Source: an uncultured Candidatus Saccharibacteria bacterium (lineage in GTDB: Bacteria; Patescibacteriota; Saccharimonadia; Saccharimonadales; Saccharimonadaceae). Taken from it: a stretch of 64,000 nucleotides of DNA. The notes below the pieces were generated by a model. The model was not told where the DNA came from. It was given only the letters and a program-made list of their open reading frames with translations, and searched no databases. Numbering within the stretch: the stretch's first letter is position 1; each line of letters opens with the position of its first letter. Below are positions 40,481-50,351 of this stretch, one piece after another. Where the stretch lies: assembly GCA_946530965.1 (NCBI GenBank), contig CAMNAK010000002.1, forward strand, positions 62,001 through 126,000, in the 5' to 3' direction. The position numbers were made by a program, and so were the translations under genes.

Positions 40481-40536
40481 ATTCTAAACCCTAGATATAG
40501 TGTGTGTCAATAGTTTCTTCACACCATATCTAGTTA
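40481..40536 (-). promoter_or_regulatory. Promoter with two predicted NrdR boxes
   Basis: On the minus strand, -35 is TTGACA (40510-40505) and -10 is TAGAAT (40486-40481) with an 18 bp spacer. Box 1 (40488-40503, ACACTATATCTAGGGT on the minus strand) fills the spacer. Box 2 (40521-40536, ACACCATATCTAGTTA on the plus strand) lies upstream. Centres are 33 bp apart, about three helical turns, as known for NrdR operators. Confidence 0.6.
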
Positions 40537-40540
40537 TAGG

Positions 40541-40575
40541 GGCAATAAAAATCGGCCACATATATAGTGGCCGAA
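40541..40575 (-). terminator. Terminator after MYG1-family gene
   Basis: TCGGCCAC/GTGGCCGA hairpin with a T-run on the minus strand. Confidence 0.75.
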
Positions 40576-40594
40576 CACAAAGTAGGTGAACTTA

Positions 40595-41605
40595 TTAGCT
40601 TGCAAGCATTTCGCTGCCAGGGTCTGAAATTGCAGCATGAGCCATCGAAACTGCATGTTCGAAACTATCTGCAACAGCCATAAAGCCGCTTGCGTGACAG
40701 AACGTACCGCCTTCGACAAAATCATCAAGCTCTTCGTTGCGCTTTCCGCGCCAGTTTGCCGGCATTAGCATTCTGCTCTTGCCAGATTCGTCCCGTGGGG
40801 ACATTACGATATAGCAGCCCTCGTCACGATTGGATGGAAATACTGCCAACATGATTTTTCTTGCCTTGGGATTATCAGAGCTGATTACATACTCTTCCCA
40901 TGGAAGATACTTGGGAAGAATCAGAACTCCGTCTTCAGATTTATTGATTGCTGATTCTACCGTAGAAATCGCCGAAATCTTCGCTGTTTCACAAACCATC
41001 ATTCTATCAAATATTCCACCCGCAAAATCGACCGCCTTAATAAAGCAACGATTCTGAGATTCGATAGTCTGACTGTCTTTCCAAACCGGATTAAACTCTC
41101 CAATCAATTCATCGAGGTTCATTATAGGCATCTCGTTTACAATCTCAGGGAATTGCCCATTATCCCCTGCATCAATGACCTGCACTAATTTTTTATCTAT
41201 CGCAGCCCAAAGACGCTTTGTCAAATCCTCTGATTTTGAAAAGACGTTTTTACAAATCAACATTCCGAACTCTTTCCAAATCAGACCAACAGATGAGTAA
41301 TAGATGCCATTATCTCGTTTTCCGTTTCGCCCTAACTGATGATGATCATAATCACGACCGCCGATATCATAGAGGAATTTACCCTTCGTGTTCATGTCGC
41401 CCATGATTTCAGGAATACGACAAAGCACAAAAGAATCACTCGAAAACTTCCCTGCCAAAGCACCAAGCTCATCATCCTTGATAAGGCCATGCTTATAGGC
41501 GTCACGAAGTTCGAGTAAAATAGCAGTCGCCATAACTTCGTCCGCATGGAACTTTCCACTATGCGTAACGAAAGTAGCATCATCAAAACTAGAAAACTCA
41601 ATCAT
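40595..41605 (-). CDS. MYG1/UPF0160-family protein (DHH-type phosphoesterase-like)
   Basis: About 336 residues. Motifs FVTHSGKFHADEVMATAIL (family 'THxGxFHxDE'), CRIPEIMGD, LYDIGGRDYDHHQLG (family 'DVGGxYDxxxxRYDHHQ') and SSVGLIWKEFG (family 'SSAGLV') are all present and in order. Eukaryotic MYG1 is a nuclease; the bacterial role is not settled. No signal peptide. The start ATG at 41605 is preferred to the GTG at 41617. It is divergent from queA. Confidence 0.82.
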   Translation of the reverse strand: MIEFSSFDDATFVTHSGKFHADEVMATAILLELRDAYKHGLIKDDELGALAGKFSSDSFVLCRIPEIMGDMNTKGKFLYDIGGRDYDHHQLGRNGKRDNGIYYSSVGLIWKEFGMLICKNVFSKSEDLTKRLWAAIDKKLVQVIDAGDNGQFPEIVNEMPIMNLDELIGEFNPVWKDSQTIESQNRCFIKAVDFAGGIFDRMMVCETAKISAISTVESAINKSEDGVLILPKYLPWEEYVISSDNPKARKIMLAVFPSNRDEGCYIVMSPRDESGKSRMLMPANWRGKRNEELDDFVEGGTFCHASGFMAVADSFEHAVSMAHAAISDPGSEMLAS

Positions 41606-41741
41606 TGTTCTTATCACCGTACTTTCTTACAAAATGTGCACCCTTTACAACTCGTAAAAAGCTTATATATTATGGCACAGCTTAACCAAAATAACAAGCC
41701 CAGCTTTGCCAAAACAGATAAAAAATTGTATAATATCCCCT

Positions 41742-42764
41742 ATGTTAGTTTCAGATTATAACTATAATCTTCCAGATGAGTGTATTGCTAAAGAACCGCC
41801 AAAAACTCGCGGCACTACTCGCCTTCTTGTCCTAGACAAGAATAATGGCAATATCACAGATTCTCGTTACGCCAAGTTGGCAGATTTTCTTGAGCCGGGC
41901 GATTTGGTCATCCTTAACGATACTCGCGTCATGCGCGCTAGGCTTTTTGCCAAGCTCCCAAACGATCATCCACGCGAACTAGTCGTTCTTGAAAAGCACA
42001 AAAGCGATCTAAACTCCGTCATGTACCATGGCAAGCTTCGTGCTGGCGATATTTTGACTATCCTTGACAAACGCGATGGCGAAAAGACCGAGGATACTGT
42101 TACAATTCGCGAAATCCTCGGTAACGGCACCGCTACTGTCAGCTCTTCCCGCCCGCTAGTAGACATTGTCGAAGATCATGGTTCTGTCCCGTTGCCACCA
42201 TATCTTCACCGCGATGCAACCCCAGAAGATATTAAGCGTTATCAGACCGTCTGGGCCAAACAGCTCGGCTCTGCTGCTGCTCCAACTGCCAGCCTCAATA
42301 TGACCAACCAGCTCATGGACGAGCTCAAAGAAAAAGGTATTGATATTAAATATCTTACCCTTCACGTTGGCCTTGGCACTTTCTTGCCTATCCGTAGCGA
42401 CAAAGTCGAAGAACACCATATGCATTCCGAATGGTTCCATATTCCAGAAGAGACTTTGAAAGCCATCGAAGAAACCAAGAAAGCCGGACATAAAGTCGTT
42501 GCCGTTGGCACTACCGTTACTAGAACCCTAGAATTCTACGCCAAAACTGGCAAAACCGAAGGCGAAGACGATATCTTTATTTACCCTGGCTTCAAGTTCC
42601 AGATTGTTGATGCATTGCTTACGAATTTCCATGCGCCAAAATCTACCGTTCTCATGCTCGCAAGTGCATTCGCTGGCTGGGAAAATCTCAAACCAGCCTA
42701 CAATCACGCTGTCGAATCCGGCTACAAGCTCCTCAGCTACGGTGACTCAATGCTCATCAAATAG
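41742..42764 (+). CDS. queA: S-adenosylmethionine:tRNA ribosyltransferase-isomerase
   Basis: About 340 residues. Transfers the ribosyl group of SAM to preQ1 in tRNA to give epoxyqueuosine. The start MLVSDYNYNLPDECIAKEP is the typical QueA start. Other family blocks are VILNDTRVMRARL, PLPPYLHRD, SAAAPTASLNMT, LTLHVGLGTFLPIR, HMHSEWFHIPEET, VVAVGTTVTRTLE, and FLTNFHAPKSTVLML-like. The ATG at 41742 lies 7 nt after TATAAT, so it is leaderless; the track start upstream is not used. It precedes an Lgt-like gene and tgt. Confidence 0.94.
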   Translation: MLVSDYNYNLPDECIAKEPPKTRGTTRLLVLDKNNGNITDSRYAKLADFLEPGDLVILNDTRVMRARLFAKLPNDHPRELVVLEKHKSDLNSVMYHGKLRAGDILTILDKRDGEKTEDTVTIREILGNGTATVSSSRPLVDIVEDHGSVPLPPYLHRDATPEDIKRYQTVWAKQLGSAAAPTASLNMTNQLMDELKEKGIDIKYLTLHVGLGTFLPIRSDKVEEHHMHSEWFHIPEETLKAIEETKKAGHKVVAVGTTVTRTLEFYAKTGKTEGEDDIFIYPGFKFQIVDALLTNFHAPKSTVLMLASAFAGWENLKPAYNHAVESGYKLLSYGDSMLIK

Positions 42765-42785
42765 CTCGTGCTATAATTAGCCCAA

Positions 42786-43523
42786 ATGCCAACCATTTTT
42801 ATTCCGAACCATCCTCATCAGGTCTATGGCCTGCTTATTATTGTTGCGCTTCTAATTGGCGAATTCTTTATCTATATACAACTCAGGAACCAAAAAGCGC
42901 CATCAAGGTTCGCCTTTATCTATTGCCTCTGCTCCATTATCTCTATTTATATCTTTAGCATCCTAGCCAACCTAATTCTTTTCCAGCAAATCGGCCTCGC
43001 CTCTGTTGGCGCCGCAGCTGGAATAATTCTCTGTGCCTTCGTTTTTGAAAGATACCAAAATAATCCAAAATTCTTGAGACTGCTCGGCACCCCAAATATG
43101 CTAAAACTACCAAAACAAGCAATTGTCACTTCAAGCATCATCGCTTTGCCTCTTCTATATTCAATCGCAAAGCTCGCTTGCCTCTCCGCCTCTTGCTGCC
43201 ACGGCATTAATTACAATGGTCCTTTTGCCGTTAACTACGAATGGCTACCAGAAGCTAGCTTCTTCCCGATCCAACTGCTAGAAACCATCGTCTTTCTTGC
43301 AATTTTCCTAAGCCTCACTCGTATCAAAAATCAAACAACCAGAGCCTACGCAACTCTAATCATTTGCATAACTATAAAACTCCTCCTGGATTTCTTGCGC
43401 TACAATCACGAAACCGCAATTATCTCCGCAAACCAGATAGCCTGCCTCGCCGCCCTAATTCTCCTGCTGCTCTATAAAAAGTATTGGCGAAAAATCGAAA
43501 AGATATTATCACATCGTATTTAG
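42786..43523 (+). CDS. Lgt-like multi-pass membrane protein
   Basis: 245 residues with about seven membrane helices. It starts VYGLLIIVALLIGEFFIYIQL, like the first helix of prolipoprotein diacylglyceryl transferase. Later SIAKLACLSASCCHGINYNG and FPIQLLETIVF match the Lgt blocks around 'GCxxxGCCxG' and 'PxQLxE'. The conserved HGGL loop and several arginine/glutamate residues of active Lgt are not evident, so this may be a degenerate or altered-function relative. The ATG lies 8 nt after TATAAT (leaderless). It is inserted between queA and tgt. Confidence 0.65.
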   Translation: MPTIFIPNHPHQVYGLLIIVALLIGEFFIYIQLRNQKAPSRFAFIYCLCSIISIYIFSILANLILFQQIGLASVGAAAGIILCAFVFERYQNNPKFLRLLGTPNMLKLPKQAIVTSSIIALPLLYSIAKLACLSASCCHGINYNGPFAVNYEWLPEASFFPIQLLETIVFLAIFLSLTRIKNQTTRAYATLIICITIKLLLDFLRYNHETAIISANQIACLAALILLLLYKKYWRKIEKILSHRI

Positions 43524-43542
43524 AAATCGTCAAATAAGATGA

Positions 43543-44685
<1,143 letters not shown>

Positions 44686-44686
44686 T

Positions 44687-44717
44687 CAAAAAACGGCTAA
44701 ATAAAAGCCGTTTTTTG
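44687..44717 (+). terminator. Terminator after tgt
   Basis: AAAAAACGGCT/AGCCGTTTTTT hairpin. Confidence 0.85.
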
Positions 44718-44781
44718 TTGAGTAAAAGAAAATCCCCCTGGGAGGTGGAGGGACTTTCATAAGATTTAGGTCATTTTTTTT

Positions 44782-44820
44782 AGATTATGCCGACCATGGG
44801 AGAGGTGTCGGCATAATCTT
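44782..44820 (-). terminator. Terminator after surface protein 3
   Basis: AGATTATGCCGAC/GTCGGCATAATCT, a perfect 13 bp stem, followed by a T-rich tail on the minus strand. Confidence 0.8.
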
Positions 44821-44833
44821 TATTAATTAGTTT

Positions 44834-47527
44834 TTATTTGCGTCCGAAGAAGCGGCGTGCTGCTACCGACAAAGCTGCAAAGCCTGCGGTTACTGCACCA
44901 GCAACTGTGAATATAGCTGCGCGAGTTTTATCTGCTGTATCTGGGTTACCAGTAATAGTAACTTTCCAGGTATAGACTTTACCATCAAGAGTAAGAGTTA
45001 CATAGCAGGTACCTGCTTTCTTACCAGTGATAGTACCATCGCTTGCGACTGTGCAGACATTTGTATCACTGCTGCTCCATTCGCCATTCTCTGCACCTTC
45101 TGGAAGATCAGTTGGTTTCTTAGATTCACCAACACCGATTTCTAGCGGTTCAGTTGTCTGGACTTCCCAGACTGTAGTGTCGCCAGTTTCTGGGTCGCGA
45201 GCAGTCACCTTACAAGTGCCACCGCCCTTAATTGCGGTAATTGCACCGCTGTCGCTTACTGTACAATAGTCACGACCTTCGATAACCGTCCAATCTAAAT
45301 CTTCTGGATTCTTACCATCGAGATCTTCTGGAGTCTTGGTTTCACCTACTGGGATGCTTAGTGGATCGCCTTCAGTGTAATCCTCAAGATCCGTAACATG
45401 GACATTAAAGACCTGAATATCATTTTCTTTATCAGATGCCTTTACGGTACATTCACCTGCAGAAAGACCCGAAATGACAATTGCGCCATCGATGATTTCT
45501 GCCGTACAGACATCATCACCATCGATAGAAACAATTTCGTAGCCTTCAGGAAGATCGCGTGGATGTGTTTTTTCGCCAACTTCTACGGCAATTTCATATG
45601 TCTCTGCAGGAAGAACTCTTACATCCTTGCGGCCATCATTGTCGTAATCACCATCAAGTTCAACTTCATCATGATTGACTGCCGGGAAGACGCCAGTATC
45701 ACTGTCTTTGTCATAGCCATCCGAGAAGTCGCCGCCATTTACTTCCATATTTGTTAGAGTTGGCTCAATTAGTGTACGAGTAATACCCATTGAACCTGTA
45801 CCCCAGTTACGGTGCTCGTTTCCTTCGCTATCTTTGAAGCGAGCAACTTCACCGATAGATCCTAATCCTTCTGGCAATTTGTCGTATTGATTGAGTAGCT
45901 TATTATCTTCCCAATCTTCTAGCGTATCCCAGACATAGAAGCGATCGGTTGTCTTGAAATCACCACCATTGATCGTCATCTTGCCCTGCCAGTTATTTGA
46001 GAAGGCAGCAATATGCTTTGCTTCGAAGGTACCACCGTTAATCGTATAGTTACCCCTTGGAGTCGTAGCGCTAGTATAATCTTCGCCACTAATAATGGAG
46101 CCATTGCTTATAAATGTACCGCCATCGATAGTAACATCTGCGCCATAAGTATGAATCAAAGCGTAGGTATCATTGTGCCAGATAGCATTATCGCCTTCCG
46201 GAGATGTTACGACATGCTCGAATTTTGTATCGGCGCCAGAGATAGTAATCGAACCATCGCTTTTACCACGAATAATGCTATCATTCCACATTGTCGCAGC
46301 CTTGCCTTCCTGTCTGAACGAGCCGCCCTGAATATCAATATTACCGCCTGCGATCTGGATATTATTGTAAGTACCACCCTTAAACGTTAAGTCGCCTTCG
46401 TTGATGATGTTGCGCATTTCGTCAATGTTCTTATTCTGAGTAGAACCACTCTCAACAGTCAAAGAAGCAACTAGCGGATCTTCTACGAGCGTATTTTTAT
46501 TAATAGTGATATCGTTATTGATATTTCCAGTAAACTTTACATGGCTTCCACCATTAATGCGCAATTCACTATTAAGGCTTCCTAGGTTTAGAGTGAGAGG
46601 ATTATCCTTCGTACCTACAGTAACAGGACTATCAGTACCAGTTTCGCTCATAGCCTCATCCTCTCTAGTACCAATTTCAAGATTAATACGTTCTGATGGT
46701 AGGTTCGTCTCAATATTACCTAGATCCAAAGCTTCTGTGCCAATATAGTGCGCATGGGCAGCAAAGTAATCATCACCGTACCTGTCAGGGTTATTGTAAT
46801 AAATATTGCCTTCAGCGTCTCTATCTTCGATATCTGAAACGTAAATAGTAAAATCACCAATAGTCTGATCGCCTTTTACGTATCTCAATTGAGTATTACC
46901 AACCTTCTGAGGTGTTACCAGGAAGGACATTTTTCCATTTTGATTAAAGATATTGCGGACAGTCAAATGGCTTGATTCACTATCTTCTTCTAGATGTGCT
47001 TCCGGATCAAAATCCAAATCCGTCTTAACTGTAAATATTTCTCCGGAATAAGTTGTATAAATCGAGTTCTGGTAGGCATATCCTGTTTCGGAGTTAAATT
47101 CAATTTCATATGTGCCTAGTTTTCCGGACTTATGAGAATCAGTAACCTGCTCGCAGGCCTGAATCATCTTATCTGCAGCACCATTATAGTTTGTTACGAA
47201 GTTCTGAAATGCCTCTTTATTCTTCAAGAGAACACCTGCGCCTTTAGAACCAGTCCTTCTATCACAGCCGAAATAATCATTTGGCTTAATTTTATGAAGA
47301 CCAGTTTCTTCTTCGGAAACTTCGTAAGTCCAGTAATCGTAGTTTTGACTCCAACCACCTACGACTGCTGGCAACTGACCATCAGCTTCAATGGAAAAAG
47401 TACCAATCTGCATCGTACCAGCAGCGTTAGCTGGAGCAGAATTGAATGCCGCGCCACTAATGGCAGCGGCTGCAGCCAAAGCTACAAGAGCTTTACTTTT
47501 TGCTTTTTGCACACCGAAATGCGCCAT
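44834..47527 (-). CDS. Large surface protein 3: beta-helix and Ig-like (Big2) domains
   Basis: About 897 residues. Signal peptide at residues 1-37 (KALVALAAAAAISGAAFNSAP...NAA). The middle is a right-handed beta-helix-like region with repeats such as GNINNDITINKNT, GGNIDIQGGSF, TYGADVTIDGGTF and KMTINGGDFKTT. The C-terminal 250 residues hold three Big2/Ig-like repeats, each with a DxCxV/KAGTCKV-type block, then NPDTADK, a hydrophobic helix and RRFFGRK. The start at 47527 is chosen because AGGTAAAAAT precedes it; the track start is ten codons upstream. Likely a host-contact or matrix protein. Confidence 0.85.
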   Translation of the reverse strand: MAHFGVQKAKSKALVALAAAAAISGAAFNSAPANAAGTMQIGTFSIEADGQLPAVVGGWSQNYDYWTYEVSEEETGLHKIKPNDYFGCDRRTGSKGAGVLLKNKEAFQNFVTNYNGAADKMIQACEQVTDSHKSGKLGTYEIEFNSETGYAYQNSIYTTYSGEIFTVKTDLDFDPEAHLEEDSESSHLTVRNIFNQNGKMSFLVTPQKVGNTQLRYVKGDQTIGDFTIYVSDIEDRDAEGNIYYNNPDRYGDDYFAAHAHYIGTEALDLGNIETNLPSERINLEIGTREDEAMSETGTDSPVTVGTKDNPLTLNLGSLNSELRINGGSHVKFTGNINNDITINKNTLVEDPLVASLTVESGSTQNKNIDEMRNIINEGDLTFKGGTYNNIQIAGGNIDIQGGSFRQEGKAATMWNDSIIRGKSDGSITISGADTKFEHVVTSPEGDNAIWHNDTYALIHTYGADVTIDGGTFISNGSIISGEDYTSATTPRGNYTINGGTFEAKHIAAFSNNWQGKMTINGGDFKTTDRFYVWDTLEDWEDNKLLNQYDKLPEGLGSIGEVARFKDSEGNEHRNWGTGSMGITRTLIEPTLTNMEVNGGDFSDGYDKDSDTGVFPAVNHDEVELDGDYDNDGRKDVRVLPAETYEIAVEVGEKTHPRDLPEGYEIVSIDGDDVCTAEIIDGAIVISGLSAGECTVKASDKENDIQVFNVHVTDLEDYTEGDPLSIPVGETKTPEDLDGKNPEDLDWTVIEGRDYCTVSDSGAITAIKGGGTCKVTARDPETGDTTVWEVQTTEPLEIGVGESKKPTDLPEGAENGEWSSSDTNVCTVASDGTITGKKAGTCYVTLTLDGKVYTWKVTITGNPDTADKTRAAIFTVAGAVTAGFAALSVAARRFFGRK

Positions 47528-47740
47528 ATTTTTACCTCCCGCGAAATAAAGGTACAAATGTTTTTGTGTTTAATAATTGCCAAAAATTGACCTATTTCCG
47601 ACAACTATGTTTTTATTTCGCTTTTTTATTTTGACCTTTTGTAATTTCAATATAGCACAAGCTTTTTAGAAAATGCAAGACCTTTTTTAAATAATTCTCC
47701 CTACCCCAAATCCACATCTATACCATGCTACAATATCCTT

Positions 47741-48886
47741 ATGGACAATACTCATAAACTCGAGATTAGTACCAAAACCTTTATACGGTTCTGGCTAGTT
47801 CTTTTCGGCCTAGCTCTTGCAGGTCTCTTATTATTTAAAGCCGCTGCCGGCTTAATCATTCTTGGCGCTGCCTTATTCTTAGCTCTCGCCATTTCGCCAC
47901 TAGTTAACAAATTAGCAGACATTATTCCAGGCCAAGGACGCAAGCTTCCTATCGCCCTGTCATATATTATTGTCGTTGGCGTAGTTATTGCCTTTGTTGC
48001 TATTGTCGTACCAACCATCGGTAACGAAACCCAGCGTTTCATTACAAACTTGCCGCAAATCTACAACAATTCCAGCATTAATCTAGAATTCTTGAACAAG
48101 TTCGGCAAAAACTTCGGTATAGATAATCTTCAAGGCGAAATCAGTACTGCTCTCGGAGATTTCTCTAGCAACTTCATCAAAGATTTTGGCGCAAACCTCG
48201 CTAACACCGTTGGCGCAATCGGTAGCGCAGTTACGGCAACTATTCTTATCTTGGTTCTTGCCTTCTTTATGCTTATTGAAGGCCCAGATATTATTAGACA
48301 ATTCTGGAGCAACTTCCGTACCAATGAGCACGCTGGCAAAATCCAAACCATTATCACTCGTATGGCTCAAGTCGTAAGCAAATACGTCTCGAACGCCATT
48401 ACTGTCGGCTTAATCAATGCCTGCTTCACTTCCATTTCCGTCTTTGTCCTAAGCCTCATCTTTGGCTTCTCTTCTGGTCTAGCTTTCCCAATGGGTATCA
48501 TTACGGGCGTTCTAAGCCTTATTCCAATGTTTGGCAGCTTCATTGGCGGCGCACTCGTCGCATTACTCCTTGCCTTCAACTCCTGGCCAGCTGGTCTTGC
48601 ATTCTTGATCTATACCATCATCTATCTACAGATCGAAAGCAACTTCATTTCACCAAAGGTTCAAGGCAAAGGTTTGCAGCTTCCAGCTCTCGTCGTTCTC
48701 GCAAGTGTCACAATCGGCGTATATATGTTTGGCCTAATCGGCGCTATCGTCGCTATTCCTATCGCTGGCTGTATCAAGGTCTTGCTCGAAGAGCTCGGCG
48801 ATGGCTTCCTTCCCTCTAGCAAAGAAAAGAAAACCAAACGCGCCAAAGAACAAAATCCAGACAAGAAACTAATCGCAAAGAATTAA
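47741..48886 (+). CDS. AI-2E family transporter (PerM-like)
   Basis: 381 residues with about eight membrane helices and a C-terminal basic tail. N-terminal helices (FWLVLFGLALAGLLLFKAAAGLIILGAAL) are followed by ISPLVNKLADIIPG, and the late block LIYTIIYLQIESNFISPKVQGKGLQLPALVVLASV is the AI-2E/PerM family signature. The actual cargo is unknown in this organism. The ATG is 6 nt after TACAAT (leaderless). A terminator follows. Confidence 0.9.
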   Translation: MDNTHKLEISTKTFIRFWLVLFGLALAGLLLFKAAAGLIILGAALFLALAISPLVNKLADIIPGQGRKLPIALSYIIVVGVVIAFVAIVVPTIGNETQRFITNLPQIYNNSSINLEFLNKFGKNFGIDNLQGEISTALGDFSSNFIKDFGANLANTVGAIGSAVTATILILVLAFFMLIEGPDIIRQFWSNFRTNEHAGKIQTIITRMAQVVSKYVSNAITVGLINACFTSISVFVLSLIFGFSSGLAFPMGIITGVLSLIPMFGSFIGGALVALLLAFNSWPAGLAFLIYTIIYLQIESNFISPKVQGKGLQLPALVVLASVTIGVYMFGLIGAIVAIPIAGCIKVLLEELGDGFLPSSKEKKTKRAKEQNPDKKLIAKN

Positions 48887-48892
48887 GTCCAT

Positions 48893-48926
48893 AAAAATAC
48901 CGCTCCAGTCATAGAGCGGTATTTTG
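48893..48926 (+). terminator. Terminator after transporter gene
   Basis: AAAATACCGCTC/GAGCGGTATTTT hairpin. Confidence 0.8.
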
Positions 48927-48930
48927 CTAT

Positions 48931-50286
48931 CTATTTAAAGCGCCAGTAGGTTTTGTCTTTGCCATCCAAAACTTCAATGCCATCACGCGCAAGTTCATCG
49001 CGAATCTTATCCGCCAAAGCATAATCTTTCATCTCTTTAGCCTTTACGCGATCCGCTATCTTTTCCTTGTTCTCATCCGAGATATCTGGCGTAGATTCAA
49101 GAAGACCTAGGCCAAATACTTCATCCAAAAATTTAACAAAATCTTCACTTGGAACAGATTTAGAAACAACTTCATCAAGCTTCGCAAACGCGCCGGCAGA
49201 GTTTAGATTGTTATTGAGCTCGTTCAAGATTTCCTCACGGAGCTCTGGTAAATCTTCGCCCTTTTCCTGCCACCTTAATGCAGCAAAGTTCCTATAGTTC
49301 ATCAAACGCTGATGCGCAGCAAACAAATCCTGGAAAGTAAAGTTGCGCTCGGACTGGTAATGACCTTGCAAAATCCACATCTTGAAATCCATCGGGGTAT
49401 AACCCTTCTCTGCAAGATCGGCAAAGGTATAACCATTACCAAGAGATTTCGAAATCTTCTGGCCGTCACTCGTAATAAAGTTACAATGCACCCAATAGTT
49501 ACTAAACTTCTTACCAAAAGCCGCCTCGCTCTGAGCAATCTCGTTACTATGATGAACCATAATATGATCAATACCACCAGTATGAATATCCAAAGTTTCA
49601 CCAAGCTCTTCGTGGGCAATTACAGAACATTCTAGGTGCCAGCCAGGATAACCATCACGACCGCGATATTTCCAACGCATTGCGTGATCCTCGCCCTCCT
49701 GAATCCACTTCCAGACTGCAAAGTCTGAAGCATTGCGCTTTTCGCTACTAAATTCTACGCGCTTGCCAGCCTGTAAATGCTCAAGATCAAGATGAGCAAA
49801 ATCTGCATAACCTTCAAACTTGCTCGTATCAAAATACAAACCATCTTTCGTGTCATAAAGATAGCCCTTCTCGTCAAGCAAATCTACGAGCTTCATGTCC
49901 TGCTCGATATACTTCGTTGCTGGGCAAATCTTTGCTGGCTCTCGCAAATTAAGAGCATGGAAATTATCTAGGAATGCATCAGAATATTTCTTTGCAATAT
50001 CCCAAACCGTCAAACCTTCACGACGTGCGCCCTTCTCCATTTTATCTTCGCCATCATCAGCATCAGAGGTAAGATGGCCAACATCCGTAAGATTCATAAT
50101 GCGCTTCACCTTCCAGCCATTAAGCTGCAAAGTACGAACGAGCAGATCCCAATAGACATAGCTCGTCATATTGCCGATGTGCGCATAACTATATACCGTT
50201 GGACCACAAGTATAAATCTTAACTTCGTTAGGATTTTGTGGCTTAAATTCTTCGAGCTTTCTACTCGCGGTGTTATATAGTTTCAT
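48931..50286 (-). CDS. cysS: Cysteinyl-tRNA synthetase
   Basis: 451 residues, class I synthetase. The HIGH motif region is YTCGPTVYSYAHIGNMTSY with the first zinc cysteine; the other zinc ligands are in GWHLECSVIAHEE and MVHHSNEIAQSEA. The KMSKS loop is GQKISKSLGNGYT. The DALR-type C-terminal helical domain ends LARDGIEVLDGKDKTYWRFK. Length and motifs are normal. The ATG is 9 nt after TATAAT. Confidence 0.95.
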   Translation of the reverse strand: MKLYNTASRKLEEFKPQNPNEVKIYTCGPTVYSYAHIGNMTSYVYWDLLVRTLQLNGWKVKRIMNLTDVGHLTSDADDGEDKMEKGARREGLTVWDIAKKYSDAFLDNFHALNLREPAKICPATKYIEQDMKLVDLLDEKGYLYDTKDGLYFDTSKFEGYADFAHLDLEHLQAGKRVEFSSEKRNASDFAVWKWIQEGEDHAMRWKYRGRDGYPGWHLECSVIAHEELGETLDIHTGGIDHIMVHHSNEIAQSEAAFGKKFSNYWVHCNFITSDGQKISKSLGNGYTFADLAEKGYTPMDFKMWILQGHYQSERNFTFQDLFAAHQRLMNYRNFAALRWQEKGEDLPELREEILNELNNNLNSAGAFAKLDEVVSKSVPSEDFVKFLDEVFGLGLLESTPDISDENKEKIADRVKAKEMKDYALADKIRDELARDGIEVLDGKDKTYWRFK

Positions 50287-50324
50287 AATAAGCTCATTAT
50301 ATCAAATAACAGAGATAGCACAAA

Positions 50325-50348
50325 AAGGACCGCTCCTCGCGGCCCTTC
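50325..50348 (-). terminator. Terminator after the SPFH/zinc-ribbon operon
   Basis: GGGCCGC/AGCGGTCC-type stem then a T-run on the minus strand. Confidence 0.6.
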
Positions 50349-50351
50349 CGA

